Shown here piece after piece: positions 1-7,699 of a DNA stretch of 45,927 nucleotides. Under the pieces are notes generated by a model. It did no database searches and was not told the DNA's origin. It saw nothing but the letters and a program-made list of their open reading frames with translations. The stretch's first letter is position 1; each line of letters starts with the position of its first letter. This DNA is from Flavobacteriales bacterium (lineage in GTDB: Bacteria; Bacteroidota; Bacteroidia; Flavobacteriales; BACL11). The DNA lies in the NCBI GenBank assembly GCA_014381465.1, contig JACNLP010000056.1, positions 1 to 45,927 of the forward strand. Reading direction: 5' to 3'. The position numbers and the translations under genes are program-made.

Positions 1-930
1 GACTACTAAGCTCATAAGAGAGCATATAAGCCAAGCAATTGATGGAAACAAGATAAAGCAGATGCTAGATAAAATAGAGTCTCCTACAGAGTATATTAAT
101 GCTTGTTCATTAATATCAAGGTATTCTAAATTTTCTGTTTTTTTCTGATAGTAATGTATTCTGCTTCCTTCACTATCAATATGCACCTCTTTCCATTTTA
201 ACTTGTTAATGTCAGACCATCTTAATCCAGTAAGACAAGAGAATAGAAAAGCTCTTTTAAGAACTTCATATCTACATTCGGCTTTTTCTATTTGTCTTAC
301 TTCTTCAATTGTGAGATACTCTCTTTCCTTCTCTTTTACTTTTGGTATTTTAACATCTACACTTGAATTATATAGAATAATTTTGTCTTTTACAGCTTGT
401 TTCAACGAAGCTCTAAATTTATTAAAATAAGAAGATACAGATGATGATGACAGGCTTTCACCATTATTTTTTTTTACCTTATTAGTTAAGTAGTCTTTGA
501 ATCCTTCACAGAAATTCTCATCAATCTCTTTAAATAATACTCTTCCTTTAGTATATTGAGTTAGGTGTTTTAAGGTGCTATCCCAATTTCCATAGTTGCC
601 TATTGAGGAAAGTCTGTTTTCTGTAAGTTTATTAAAGTATTGTAAGAAGTCTGAATTTGATTTAGTGTTAGTTAGGAATCCAAATTCATTATTCTTTATT
701 TCTAACTCTCTTTTAGACTTAATGTTTTTAGCAAGTTCAAGGTTCTGTTTGTTCTCTTGTTTTTGTAATGGAGTAGAGGGTTTTATATGTAAGAAAATAC
801 CAAGACTTTCATACTCTCTAATTACAAGAGCTTTTCCCTCATCTGATTTTTGTGTGCCTTTATAGTATTCAAGGTAAAGACTAATTCTTTTACCCCTCTT
901 TTGTTCTCTCTTTCTTAAATGAACTTTCAT
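1..930 (-). CDS. tyrosine recombinase/integrase, 3' part missing at window edge
   Basis: Reading the minus strand from ATG at 928-930 gives 310 open codons to the edge. Residues 1-80 resemble the Bacteroidota arm-DNA-binding domain (basic, ending LAKNIKSKRELEI), residues 90-190 the SAM-like core-binding domain, and the catalytic domain begins near 205. The first catalytic Arg is R237 in TGLRWSDI, and the beta-hairpin Lys is likely K263 or K264 in YQKKTEN. HxxR and the Tyr nucleophile are not in the window. From about residue 281 (below position 90) the translation becomes hydrophobic and no longer looks like this family, so the gene may be broken there. It lies 149 bp downstream of mnmE on the same strand, as expected for an integrative element inserted at the mnmE 3' end. 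Family assignment is firm; whether the gene is intact is unknown. Confidence 0.85.
   Translation of the reverse strand, partial: MKVHLRKREQKRGKRISLYLEYYKGTQKSDEGKALVIREYESLGIFLHIKPSTPLQKQENKQNLELAKNIKSKRELEIKNNEFGFLTNTKSNSDFLQYFNKLTENRLSSIGNYGNWDSTLKHLTQYTKGRVLFKEIDENFCEGFKDYLTNKVKKNNGESLSSSSVSSYFNKFRASLKQAVKDKIILYNSSVDVKIPKVKEKEREYLTIEEVRQIEKAECRYEVLKRAFLFSCLTGLRWSDINKLKWKEVHIDSEGSRIHYYQKKTENLEYLDINEQALIYSVGDSILSSICFILFPSIAWLICSLMSLVV
2..148 (+). other. possible 3' remnant of an unrelated plus-strand gene at the edge
   Basis: Plus-strand codons from position 2 to a TGA at 146-148 read as a hydrophilic, protein-like sequence (LIREHISQAIDGNKIKQM, then LDKIESPTEYIN) up to about position 105. 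After that the frame runs antisense through clearly integrase-coding DNA. The protein-like part coincides with the place where the minus-strand integrase frame degenerates. This suggests a junction near 80-105 joining two different genes. It could be a real rearrangement, a truncated gene or an assembly edge effect. I do not recognise the protein. Confidence 0.3.
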
Positions 931-1000
931 TTGTTGTTAATTTGTTGTTATAATTAAACAAAAGTATAAATAACAACAAAAATATAGTAAATAACAACAA
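931..1000. repeat. four phased TTGTTGTTA / TAACAACAA repeats around the integrase promoter
   Basis: TTGTTGTTA occurs at 931-939 and 942-950, and its complement TAACAACAA at 971-979 and 992-1000. Three copies extend to the 11-mer ATAACAACAAA or its complement. Start-to-start distances are 11, 29 and 21 bp, so each like-oriented pair is spaced by one or two helical turns. The pairs flank the likely -7 box of the integrase (complement of 959-966). The layout fits arm-type binding sites or an autoregulatory operator; this is inference. Confidence 0.6.
959..966 (-). promoter_or_regulatory. -7 box of the integrase promoter
   Basis: The complement reads TACTTTTG, matching the Bacteroidota -7 consensus TAnnTTTG. 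The predicted start is about 24 nt before the ATG at 930. No TTTG -33 box was found at the usual 17-23 nt spacing. Confidence 0.45.
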
Positions 1001-1079
1001 ATATATATTAACAAAAAGAAATAATGATTGAGTATATATCAAGTAAAAGAAAGAATAAGGGTGGTAAGTGAAAACAACA

Positions 1080-1097
1080 TTACTTTCCGATACAGAA
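1080..1097 (-). other. mnmE 3' end, candidate attachment-site core
   Basis: The last 18 bases of mnmE read TTCTGTATCGGAAAGTAA and encode the conserved FCIGK-stop tail. SGI1-type genomic islands are known to integrate into the last 18 bp of trmE/mnmE, with the integrase gene next to that junction. Here an integrase gene lies just downstream. The second copy of the core would be outside the window, so this is a hypothesis. Confidence 0.4.
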
Positions 1098-2438
1098 TTT
1101 CCCAAATATGTTCCCTAAGAGGGTGTCGGTAGTAACTTCCCCAGTTATGCTTCCTAAATGGAAAAGAGACTGACGGATATTGATGGCTAAAAAGTCGCCT
1201 GTTAATCCAGAATTTAACCCTTCAATAATGGTGTTTATTTCGTGAAGCGTAAGTTGTAATTCCTCATAATGCCTAAGGTTGGTTACTATCGTTTCGTTAT
1301 TGGATAACTGTTCCGTATTTACAAATTTCAATAACCTTGCTTTTAGCGTTTCAATCCCTTCATCCTTCTTAGCAGAAATGAAAAGAGCATCTTTAAATTC
1401 ATTTTTAACCTCAGGGTTTAAATCAATTTTATTGATAACAACTAAAAGTTTTTCTTTAGCGGTATCTTTAATTTTATTTAGCTCTACTATTTGACTTTTA
1501 AGGTCAGCATCAGCATCAATTAAAAACAAAACAATATTGGCTATTTCTGCTTTTTCTAAGGATTTTTTAATTCCTAAATTTTCAATAGTATCAGTAGTTT
1601 CTCTTATTCCTGCTGTATCAATAAATCGGAATTTAAACCCTTCAATATTTAGTTCATCTTCAATAGCATCCCGAGTAGTTCCTGCAATTTCGGAAACAAT
1701 TGCTTTATCTTCATTTAGTAGCGTATTCAGTAGGGTGGATTTTCCCACATTTGGTGCGCCTAAAATTGCTACTGGAATTCCATTTTTTATTACATTTCCT
1801 ACTGCAAAGGAATCGACTAATCGTTTGAGTTCAACTTTAATTTCTTGCAATAAAGAATTGAATTTTTCTCTATCAGCAAACTCTACATCTTCTTCTGAAA
1901 AATCTAACTCTAATTCTATTAAACTTGCAAAATGAATAAGCTGTTCCCTTAATATTTTTAAATCATTTGAGAAGCCACCTCTCATTTGATTTATTGCAAT
2001 TTGATGTGCTTTTTTACTCTCAGAAGCGATTAAATCAGCAACCGCTTCTGCTTGTGATAAGTCCATCTTACCATTACTAAATGCACGCAAAGTAAATTCA
2101 CCTGCTTGCGCCATTCTTGCGCCACTTTCTGTAAGTAATTGTAAAATTTGTTGCTGAATATAAACAGAACCATGACAAGAAATTTCAATTATATCTTCTC
2201 CAGTATAGGAATGAGGGTTCTTAAAGATACTTACTAATACTTCATCTATTATTTCTTTTCCATTATTAATAGTGCCAAAATGGATGGTATGCGATTTAAT
2301 ATCTACTATATTTTTTGAAAATACTTTGTTGCAAATAGATATTGACTGTTTCCCTGAAATACGAATAATTGCAATTGCACCAGCACCACTTCCTGTGGCT
2401 ATTGCACAAATGGTATCCTCTCTATTTAAATTTTTCAT
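1080..2438 (-). CDS. mnmE: tRNA uridine-5-carboxymethylaminomethyl(34) synthesis GTPase MnmE
   Basis: MnmE works with MnmG to build the cmnm5 modification on wobble U34 of several tRNAs. The 452-residue protein has the N-terminal folate-binding domain (start NREDTICAIATGSGAGAIAIIRISG-like, shown only in part here: DTICAIATGSGAGA), a helical domain, and an inserted G domain with G1 GAPNVGKS, G2/G3 region GTTRDAIED and DTAGI, and G4 NKID. The C-terminal FCIGK ends in the Cys loop essential for modification. The start at 2436-2438 is chosen because the family begins there and a -7 box lies exactly 4 nt upstream; the longer open frame to 2498 would place 20 unlikely residues in front. It is divergent from sucD and borders a mobile-element integrase at its 3' end. 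Confidence 0.97.
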   Translation of the reverse strand: MKNLNREDTICAIATGSGAGAIAIIRISGKQSISICNKVFSKNIVDIKSHTIHFGTINNGKEIIDEVLVSIFKNPHSYTGEDIIEISCHGSVYIQQQILQLLTESGARMAQAGEFTLRAFSNGKMDLSQAEAVADLIASESKKAHQIAINQMRGGFSNDLKILREQLIHFASLIELELDFSEEDVEFADREKFNSLLQEIKVELKRLVDSFAVGNVIKNGIPVAILGAPNVGKSTLLNTLLNEDKAIVSEIAGTTRDAIEDELNIEGFKFRFIDTAGIRETTDTIENLGIKKSLEKAEIANIVLFLIDADADLKSQIVELNKIKDTAKEKLLVVINKIDLNPEVKNEFKDALFISAKKDEGIETLKARLLKFVNTEQLSNNETIVTNLRHYEELQLTLHEINTIIEGLNSGLTGDFLAINIRQSLFHLGSITGEVTTDTLLGNIFGKFCIGK

Positions 2439-2442
2439 GCTG

Positions 2443-2450
2443 CAAAAGTA
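2443..2450 (-). promoter_or_regulatory. -7 box of mnmE, predicted leaderless start
   Basis: The complement reads TACTTTTG, followed by 4 nt (CAGC) and the ATG. The predicted transcription start falls on the A of the start codon. No clear -33 TTTG is seen at the usual distance. Confidence 0.6.
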
Positions 2451-2460
2451 TTTAAAATCC

Positions 2461-2490
2461 TTTGTAAAATGCTTTAATGTTCTAATTTTG
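2461..2490 (+). promoter_or_regulatory. sucD promoter, -33 TTTG and -7 TAATTTTG
   Basis: TTTG at 2461-2464 and TAATTTTG at 2483-2490 are separated by 18 nt. This is the best match in the window to the Bacteroidota consensus. The predicted leader before the ATG at 2511 is about 16 nt. The promoter is divergent from that of mnmE. Confidence 0.75.
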
Positions 2491-2510
2491 CACACCAAAT
2501 AAAATAAACA

Positions 2511-3389
2511 ATGAGCGTATTAGTAAATAAAGATTCAAAAGTTATTATTCAGGGATTCACTGGAACTGAAGGTACATTTCATGCAGGGCAAATGATAGCG
2601 TACGGAACAAATGTAGTAGGTGGTGTTACTCCAGGAAAAGGAGGGCAAACACATCTGGACAGACCAGTATTTAATACTGTAAGTGAGGCTGTTGAAAAAG
2701 CAGCTGCTAATACTTCAATGATATTTGTGCCGCCAGCATTTGCTGCTGATGCGGTAATGGAAGCTGCTCAAGCAGGAATCAAAGTAATTATCTGCATTAC
2801 GGAAGGAATTCCTACTAAAGATATGATTATGGTAAAAGAATATTTATCAGATAAAAATAGTGTTTTGGTAGGGCCAAATTGCCCTGGAGTAATTACACCA
2901 GAGGAAGCAAAATGTGGAATTATGCCAGGTTTTGTATTCCAAAAAGGAAGAATTGGTGTGGTTTCAAAATCAGGTACTTTAACTTATGAAGCTGCTGACC
3001 AAGTAGTAAAAGCAGGAATGGGAATCTCAACTGCAATAGGTATTGGTGGTGATCCGATTATTGGAACAACTACTAAGGATGCTGTAGAGTTATTTATGAA
3101 CGACCCTGAAACAGATGGTATTATTATGATTGGGGAAATTGGTGGGCAATTAGAGGCGGATGCTGCCAAGTGGATTAAAGAAAATGGTACTAAGCCAGTA
3201 GTTGGATTTATTGCTGGGCAAACTGCTCCTGCTGGAAGAACAATGGGGCATGCTGGTGCAATTGTTGGAGGAGCAGATGATACAGCAGCAGCCAAAATGA
3301 GAATCTTAAGAGAATGTGGTATTACTGTTGCTGAATCTCCTGCTGAAATAGGAAAATTAATGGCTGAAAAAATGGGTGTTACTGCTTAA
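2511..3389 (+). CDS. sucD: succinate-CoA ligase alpha subunit
   Basis: SucD and SucC together convert succinyl-CoA, ADP (or GDP) and phosphate to succinate, NTP and CoA in the TCA cycle. The 292-residue length is typical. Near the N-terminus [14 protein letters not shown] is the CoA-binding Rossmann motif. VGPNCPG and SKSGTLTYE are conserved in the family, and GHAGAIVGG near residue 247 contains the His that is phosphorylated during catalysis. No sucC gene is adjacent, so the two subunits are encoded apart in this genome, which is common in Bacteroidota. Own promoter at 2461-2490 and a likely terminator at 3433-3460. Confidence 0.97.
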   Translation: MSVLVNKDSKVIIQGFTGTEGTFHAGQMIAYGTNVVGGVTPGKGGQTHLDRPVFNTVSEAVEKAAANTSMIFVPPAFAADAVMEAAQAGIKVIICITEGIPTKDMIMVKEYLSDKNSVLVGPNCPGVITPEEAKCGIMPGFVFQKGRIGVVSKSGTLTYEAADQVVKAGMGISTAIGIGGDPIIGTTTKDAVELFMNDPETDGIIMIGEIGGQLEADAAKWIKENGTKPVVGFIAGQTAPAGRTMGHAGAIVGGADDTAAAKMRILRECGITVAESPAEIGKLMAEKMGVTA

Positions 3390-3432
3390 AAGATAGATTG
3401 TAGTACTGACTATTTAGATATTAGACAATAGA

Positions 3433-3460
3433 AATCCTGCCTTTTTGGTGGGATTTTCTA
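3433..3460 (+). terminator. intrinsic terminator after sucD
   Basis: A 9-bp stem (AATCCTGCC with GGTGGGATT, two G-T pairs) closes a TTTTT loop and is followed by TTTCTATCTTT. The tail overlaps the -7 box of fabG. Confidence 0.55.
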
Positions 3461-3466
3461 TCTTTG
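3459..3466 (+). promoter_or_regulatory. -7 box of fabG
   Basis: TATCTTTG matches TAnnTTTG and would give a leader of about 15 nt before the ATG at 3486. No well-spaced -33 TTTG was found. It directly abuts the sucD terminator hairpin. Confidence 0.5.
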
Positions 3467-3485
3467 AATCTTTAAAATATAACTT

Positions 3486-4232
3486 ATGAAATTATTAGAA
3501 GGAAAGACAGTAATTATAACGGGTGCTAGTAGGGGAATAGGAAAAGGAATAGCAGAAGTGTTCGCTCAGCATGGTGCCAATATTGCATTTACTTACCGCT
3601 CCTCAAACGGAAAAGCAAAAGCATTGGAACAAGAGTTAGCGGCAAATGGATGTAAAGCAAAAGGATATAAATCAGATGCATCTGATTTTGAGGCAGCACA
3701 ACAATTAGCTGTAGATGTGTTGGAAGAATTTGGCAGTATTGATGTGCTAGTGAACAATGCAGGAATTACCAAAGATGGCTTGTTGATGCGCATGTCAGAA
3801 GAAGATTTTGATAGGGTAATGGACATCAATATGAAGTCTGTTTTCAACATGACTAAAGCCGTTTTGCGCCCCATGTTAAAGCAAAGAAAAGGTTCTATTA
3901 TTAATATGAGTTCGGTAGTTGGAGTAAAGGGAAATGCTGGTCAAGCCAATTATTCGGCATCCAAAGCAGCCATCAATGGATTTACAAAATCTACTGCATT
4001 AGAATTGGGTTCTAGAAATATCAGATGTAATTCTATTGCACCAGGTTTTATTGAAACAGAAATGACAGAGGCACTTGGCAAGGAGCAGGTGCAAGAATGG
4101 AGAAATTCTATTCCACTAAAAAGAGGAGGAACTACAGAAGATATTGCCAATGCTACATTGTTTTTGGCATCTGATATGTCGGCTTATGTTACCGGACAAG
4201 TGCTGCATGTCTGTGGCGGGATGCTTACCTAA
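3486..4232 (+). CDS. fabG: 3-oxoacyl-ACP reductase, SDR family
   Basis: FabG catalyses the NADPH-dependent first reduction of each fatty-acid elongation cycle. The 248-residue protein has the classical SDR layout: cofactor motif TGASRGIGKG near residue 12, NNAGIT near 90, the catalytic serine in NMSSVVG, and Y156/K160 in NYSASKAA. The C-terminal part (GGTTEDIANATLFLASD, VTGQVLHVCGG) is the usual FabG signature. Only 4 bp separate it from the following VWA-like gene, so the two are probably co-transcribed, although a functional link is not obvious. A second FabG-like paralogue elsewhere cannot be excluded. Confidence 0.92.
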   Translation: MKLLEGKTVIITGASRGIGKGIAEVFAQHGANIAFTYRSSNGKAKALEQELAANGCKAKGYKSDASDFEAAQQLAVDVLEEFGSIDVLVNNAGITKDGLLMRMSEEDFDRVMDINMKSVFNMTKAVLRPMLKQRKGSIINMSSVVGVKGNAGQANYSASKAAINGFTKSTALELGSRNIRCNSIAPGFIETEMTEALGKEQVQEWRNSIPLKRGGTTEDIANATLFLASDMSAYVTGQVLHVCGGMLT

Positions 4233-4236
4233 ATAG

Positions 4237-6279
4237 ATGTTCGGTATAAGTACACATTTACCTTTTGGCTATATCGTTTTTGCCCTTATTATTGGTTTTT
4301 CTTTTGCGGTTTTTTTATACCAAAAAGAGGATAAGATTGATAACATTTGGCTAAAAAGAATTCTTTTTTTATTCAGATTTTCAGTTGTTTTTTTTCTTAG
4401 TTTTTTACTTCTAAGTCCGCTAATAAATTTCCTACAAAAACAAAATGAAAAACCAATTCTAATTCTAGTACAAGATGCTTCTACTTCTGTAAAGGATTAT
4501 AATATTTTTGAACAGCTATCAGAATTAGAAAAGAATACGGCTAAGGATTTTGATGTTTTTCCTTTTCATTTTGATGGAGAACTCAAGAATGGATTGACAA
4601 ATGAAATAAGGGGATCACAAACTAATTTTTCCAATTTGTTTGATGAGCTAGAAAGTAGGTTTTTAAATAGAAATGTAGCGGCTGTTGTAATGGCTACTGA
4701 CGGTCTTTATAATGTTGGAGAAAACCCAATATATAAAGCAAATGCAATAAATTTTCCTATTTACTCAATTGCTTTGGGTGATACCATTCAGCAAAAGGAT
4801 TTACTTATTAAAAGCGTAGAATACAATGAAATAGCTTTTTTAGGAAATGATTTTCCTATTGATGTTTTAATAGAGTCTTTTAATTGTAAAAGTAAAGTGG
4901 TGGAATTCAAATTATATGATGGGAAATCACTTTTGCACAGCCAAAGCATTAATATAAATAAAGATGAGTTTTACTTAAAAATTCCACTAACAGTATTTGC
5001 CAAACAAAAGGGTTTACAAAAATACAGTTTGCAATTAAGCAGTTTAGAAAATGAAAAAAATAAAGCAAATAATCGGTATGAAATTTTTGTTGATGTGCTC
5101 GATTCCAAATATAATATCCTTTTACTTTCTGATAATTCTCATCCTGACATAGCAGCTTTTAAAAGCGTATTAGAGAAAAATAAGCATTACAGTACCAAGA
5201 TGCAAAAATTAGAAACCTTGAGCCAAAATATTGAGAAATATAATTTAGTAGTACTTTTTGGAATTCCAAATAATTCTTATTCTAAGAAACTAACAGAGAT
5301 TATAAATTCTGATGTTCCGCTTTTGTTTTTTGTTAACTCTAGTACAAACCTTACTTATTTTAAAAATTTATATAAAGGCTTGGATATAAAAGGAAAGAAT
5401 ACAATGCATGAAGTATTTGCTTCTAAAAATGAAAATTTCTCCCTTTTTACAATTTCTTCTGATTTATCCAGATTCTTTTTACAATCGCCACCTATTTATG
5501 CACACTTTGGAAATTACAAACTACCTTCTGTGGCAAAGGTATTGTTAAAACAAAAAATAGGAAAAATAACAACCGAAAAGCCAATTTTGTTTTTTGAAAA
5601 TTCTACAAATAAAAAAGTAGGAGTTTTTGTTGGAGAAGGTTTTTGGAAGTGGAAATTGATAGAGTTTTCTGAGCAAAAAAACAATAAAGCATTTGATGAA
5701 CTTTTTTCTAAAATCACTCAGTACCTACTCTTACAAGATGATAAATCACATTTCAGAATAAAATATAAACACAAAATAAATGCAAACTCACCTATTGTTT
5801 TTAGAGCAGAATTCTACAATAAAAGCTATGAATCCATTACAAAAAATGATGTTTCACTCACAATAAAAGATGAAAATGGGAAGGAGTTTCCTTTTACTTT
5901 TTCTAAATTAAATAAATCCTATCATCTTAATGTGGGTATTTTTCCTGTGGGAGATTATACATTTATTGCAAAAGTGGAAGGTGCAACTCAAATAAAAAAA
6001 GGAACTTTTAGTATTACTCCTTTCCAAGCTGAAATGCTAGATACTAGGGCAAATCATCAATTACTTTATAATCTATCTTTCCAAAGTGGTGGCAAAATGT
6101 TTTTCCCTAATCAGACGGAAGGTTTGCAAAATGAAATAATTAATTCTAAGCAAAATAAAACAATTATTCACACAAAGAAAAAAGTGCAAGAAATGATAAA
6201 TATTCAATGGATTTTATTTACTTTGCTACTCCTAATTTGTACAGAGTGGTTTATCAGGAAATACAATGGACTTTATTAA
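4237..6279 (+). CDS. membrane-anchored VWA-like protein of unknown function
   Basis: 680 residues. Two hydrophobic segments near the N-terminus (about 10-28 and 42-65) and one at the C-terminus (about 655-672) bracket a large soluble part. A VWA-like fold is suggested by the metal-site motif DASTS (D80, S82, S84) and a later ATDG. A middle portion with beta-rich, CARDB-like character is followed by a segment resembling the glutamine-amidotransferase-like fold (VVLFGIPNN), without a visible catalytic triad. The order of parts resembles the BatA-like protein at the right end of this window, so both probably belong to one broad Bacteroidota family of membrane VWA proteins. It lies between fabG and an SPFH gene, perhaps as a membrane-organisation partner; that is speculation. 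Confidence 0.6.
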   Translation: MFGISTHLPFGYIVFALIIGFSFAVFLYQKEDKIDNIWLKRILFLFRFSVVFFLSFLLLSPLINFLQKQNEKPILILVQDASTSVKDYNIFEQLSELEKNTAKDFDVFPFHFDGELKNGLTNEIRGSQTNFSNLFDELESRFLNRNVAAVVMATDGLYNVGENPIYKANAINFPIYSIALGDTIQQKDLLIKSVEYNEIAFLGNDFPIDVLIESFNCKSKVVEFKLYDGKSLLHSQSININKDEFYLKIPLTVFAKQKGLQKYSLQLSSLENEKNKANNRYEIFVDVLDSKYNILLLSDNSHPDIAAFKSVLEKNKHYSTKMQKLETLSQNIEKYNLVVLFGIPNNSYSKKLTEIINSDVPLLFFVNSSTNLTYFKNLYKGLDIKGKNTMHEVFASKNENFSLFTISSDLSRFFLQSPPIYAHFGNYKLPSVAKVLLKQKIGKITTEKPILFFENSTNKKVGVFVGEGFWKWKLIEFSEQKNNKAFDELFSKITQYLLLQDDKSHFRIKYKHKINANSPIVFRAEFYNKSYESITKNDVSLTIKDENGKEFPFTFSKLNKSYHLNVGIFPVGDYTFIAKVEGATQIKKGTFSITPFQAEMLDTRANHQLLYNLSFQSGGKMFFPNQTEGLQNEIINSKQNKTIIHTKKKVQEMINIQWILFTLLLLICTEWFIRKYNGLY

Positions 6280-6316
6280 AATTATAACAAAAAAAAATAA
6301 CTAAAAACAAACAATT

Positions 6317-7135
6317 ATGGAAAACAGAAAATTACCATCAGCAATAGTAGTAGGAATAGTTGGTTTTGTGCTATTAACACTATTTGGATCAAGCATGTTC
6401 TTAACTATTGACCCAGGAGAAAAAGGAGTATTATTTAAACGCTTTGGCGGAGGATTAGACAAAGAAACTATTTACGGACAAGGTTTTCATGTAATAGCCC
6501 CTTGGAATGATATGCATGTGTATAATGTAAAAATTCAGGAGAATTATGAAGCAATGGAAGTGCTATCAAAAAATGGACTTTCTATTAAGATTGATTTATC
6601 GTTTAGGTATAATGCAATTGATGCTCAGATTGGATTTTTGCATGACAATATTGGAAAATCTTATGTAAATAGTATTGTAAAACCTGAGATTCGTTCGGTA
6701 ACAAGGGAAGTGATTGGCAACTATTTGCCAGAAGAACTTTATTCTACCAAAAGAGAGACCATTGAAGATGAAATATATAATCAAACCAGATCAAGAGTTG
6801 AAAGCAAATACATCAATATAGATGCTATTTTAATTAGAGATGTTACCCTTCCTCTTACCTTACAAACGGCTATTGAGCAAAAATTAAAACAAGAACAAGA
6901 GTCATTAGAATATGAGTTTAAAATAGATAAAGCAAGAAAAGAAGCAGAAAGAAAAGAGATTGAAGCCAAAGGTATTGCAGAGTTCCAGAAAATTGTAAAC
7001 AGAACCATTACACCACAATTGCTTAAATGGAAAGGCGTAGAGGCAACAGAAGACATTGCAAAATCATCTAATGCCAAAGTAATTGTAATTGGAAATGGAG
7101 ATGGCGATTTACCAATAATATTAGGAGGACAATAA
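6317..7135 (+). CDS. SPFH/prohibitin-family membrane protein
   Basis: 272 residues. A single N-terminal membrane segment (about 9-31) is followed by the SPFH domain, recognisable from DPGEKGVLFKRFGG, then FRYNAIDAQIGFLHDN, and RDVTLPLTLQTAIEQK. A charged coiled-coil stretch follows (KLKQEQESLEYEFKIDKARK, then EAERKEIEAKG). Prohibitins form large ring assemblies at the inner membrane and often regulate FtsH-type proteases; ftsH is present in this window but 11 kb away. An AT-rich 37-bp gap separates it from the VWA-like gene, so co-transcription is likely. Confidence 0.9.
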   Translation: MENRKLPSAIVVGIVGFVLLTLFGSSMFLTIDPGEKGVLFKRFGGGLDKETIYGQGFHVIAPWNDMHVYNVKIQENYEAMEVLSKNGLSIKIDLSFRYNAIDAQIGFLHDNIGKSYVNSIVKPEIRSVTREVIGNYLPEELYSTKRETIEDEIYNQTRSRVESKYINIDAILIRDVTLPLTLQTAIEQKLKQEQESLEYEFKIDKARKEAERKEIEAKGIAEFQKIVNRTITPQLLKWKGVEATEDIAKSSNAKVIVIGNGDGDLPIILGGQ

Positions 7136-7191
7136 TAATTTTTGTTAATTTGCGTTAATAATTTACTTAAAAACTCAAAAATAAAAAAACA

Positions 7192-7635
7192 ATGAAGAAA
7201 TTTATCACAATTATGTTAGTAGCTATGGTGCCTTTTTTTACTATGGCTCAAAAAAGAAGTAAGAAGGATAAAAAACCAAGTTCAGAACAAGTAAAAAAAT
7301 CAAAATCAAATTATGAGTTCATGGTAATTAAAGGTGTTGAATTTAAAACAGATCAAGCTAAAATAAATTCAAAATCAGCAGTAAACCCTGATGAGGTTGA
7401 AGAAATGCAAATGAAGAATCTGTTAAAACCCCATGCAAAAATTATGATTTCTTTTGATACTGGAGATTTGAAAAATTCTGATATGCTTAACTTAATGAAA
7501 AAAGCAAGAAGCATGAGAACAATGGCTGCTGCTGTTAAGGAAGCTTCAGAACTTGGCTGGACGTTTAAGAGCGCGAATGTACTTGATAAGGATATAGCAA
7601 CAATACATTATTATTACATGATTAAACCCTTATAA
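7192..7635 (+). CDS. small secreted protein of unknown function
   Basis: 147 residues. An N-terminal signal peptide of about 20 residues ends in a TMAQ-type cleavage site followed by a very basic stretch (KRSKKDKKPSS). The remaining domain of about 105 residues is mixed alpha/beta in appearance, contains GVEFKTDQAKINSKSA and ends HYYYMIKPL. I do not recognise the family. It follows the SPFH gene by 56 bp and is closed by a strong terminator. Probably periplasmic or outer-membrane associated; there is no lipobox and no T9SS sorting domain. Confidence 0.7.
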   Translation: MKKFITIMLVAMVPFFTMAQKRSKKDKKPSSEQVKKSKSNYEFMVIKGVEFKTDQAKINSKSAVNPDEVEEMQMKNLLKPHAKIMISFDTGDLKNSDMLNLMKKARSMRTMAAAVKEASELGWTFKSANVLDKDIATIHYYYMIKPL

Positions 7636-7672
7636 TATACCAGTAAGAAAATAATCTTACTATTTAGGTTAG

Positions 7673-7699
7673 GCCCTACTGAAGAGTAGGGCTTTTTTT
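7673..7699 (+). terminator. intrinsic terminator downstream of the small secreted gene
   Basis: A perfect 8-bp GC-containing stem (GCCCTACT / AGTAGGGC) with a GAAG tetraloop is followed by seven T. It is oriented for plus-strand transcription. The T-run overlaps the stop codon of the convergent uvrB. Confidence 0.9.

Noticed and set aside
203-865. plus-strand frames within 203-865
   Set aside because: They are antisense to the integrase gene, whose minus-strand translation has recognisable domains and a catalytic Arg.
890-1105. 71-residue minus-strand frame across the mnmE-integrase gap
   Set aside because: It is a hydrophobic translation of AT-rich spacer DNA overlapping both genes' ends, with no start signal; more likely non-coding promoter/attachment DNA.
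1537-1935. 132-residue plus-strand open frame opposite mnmE
   Set aside because: It is antisense to the G domain of a well-conserved gene, Ser-rich and without a plausible start context; a frame shadow.
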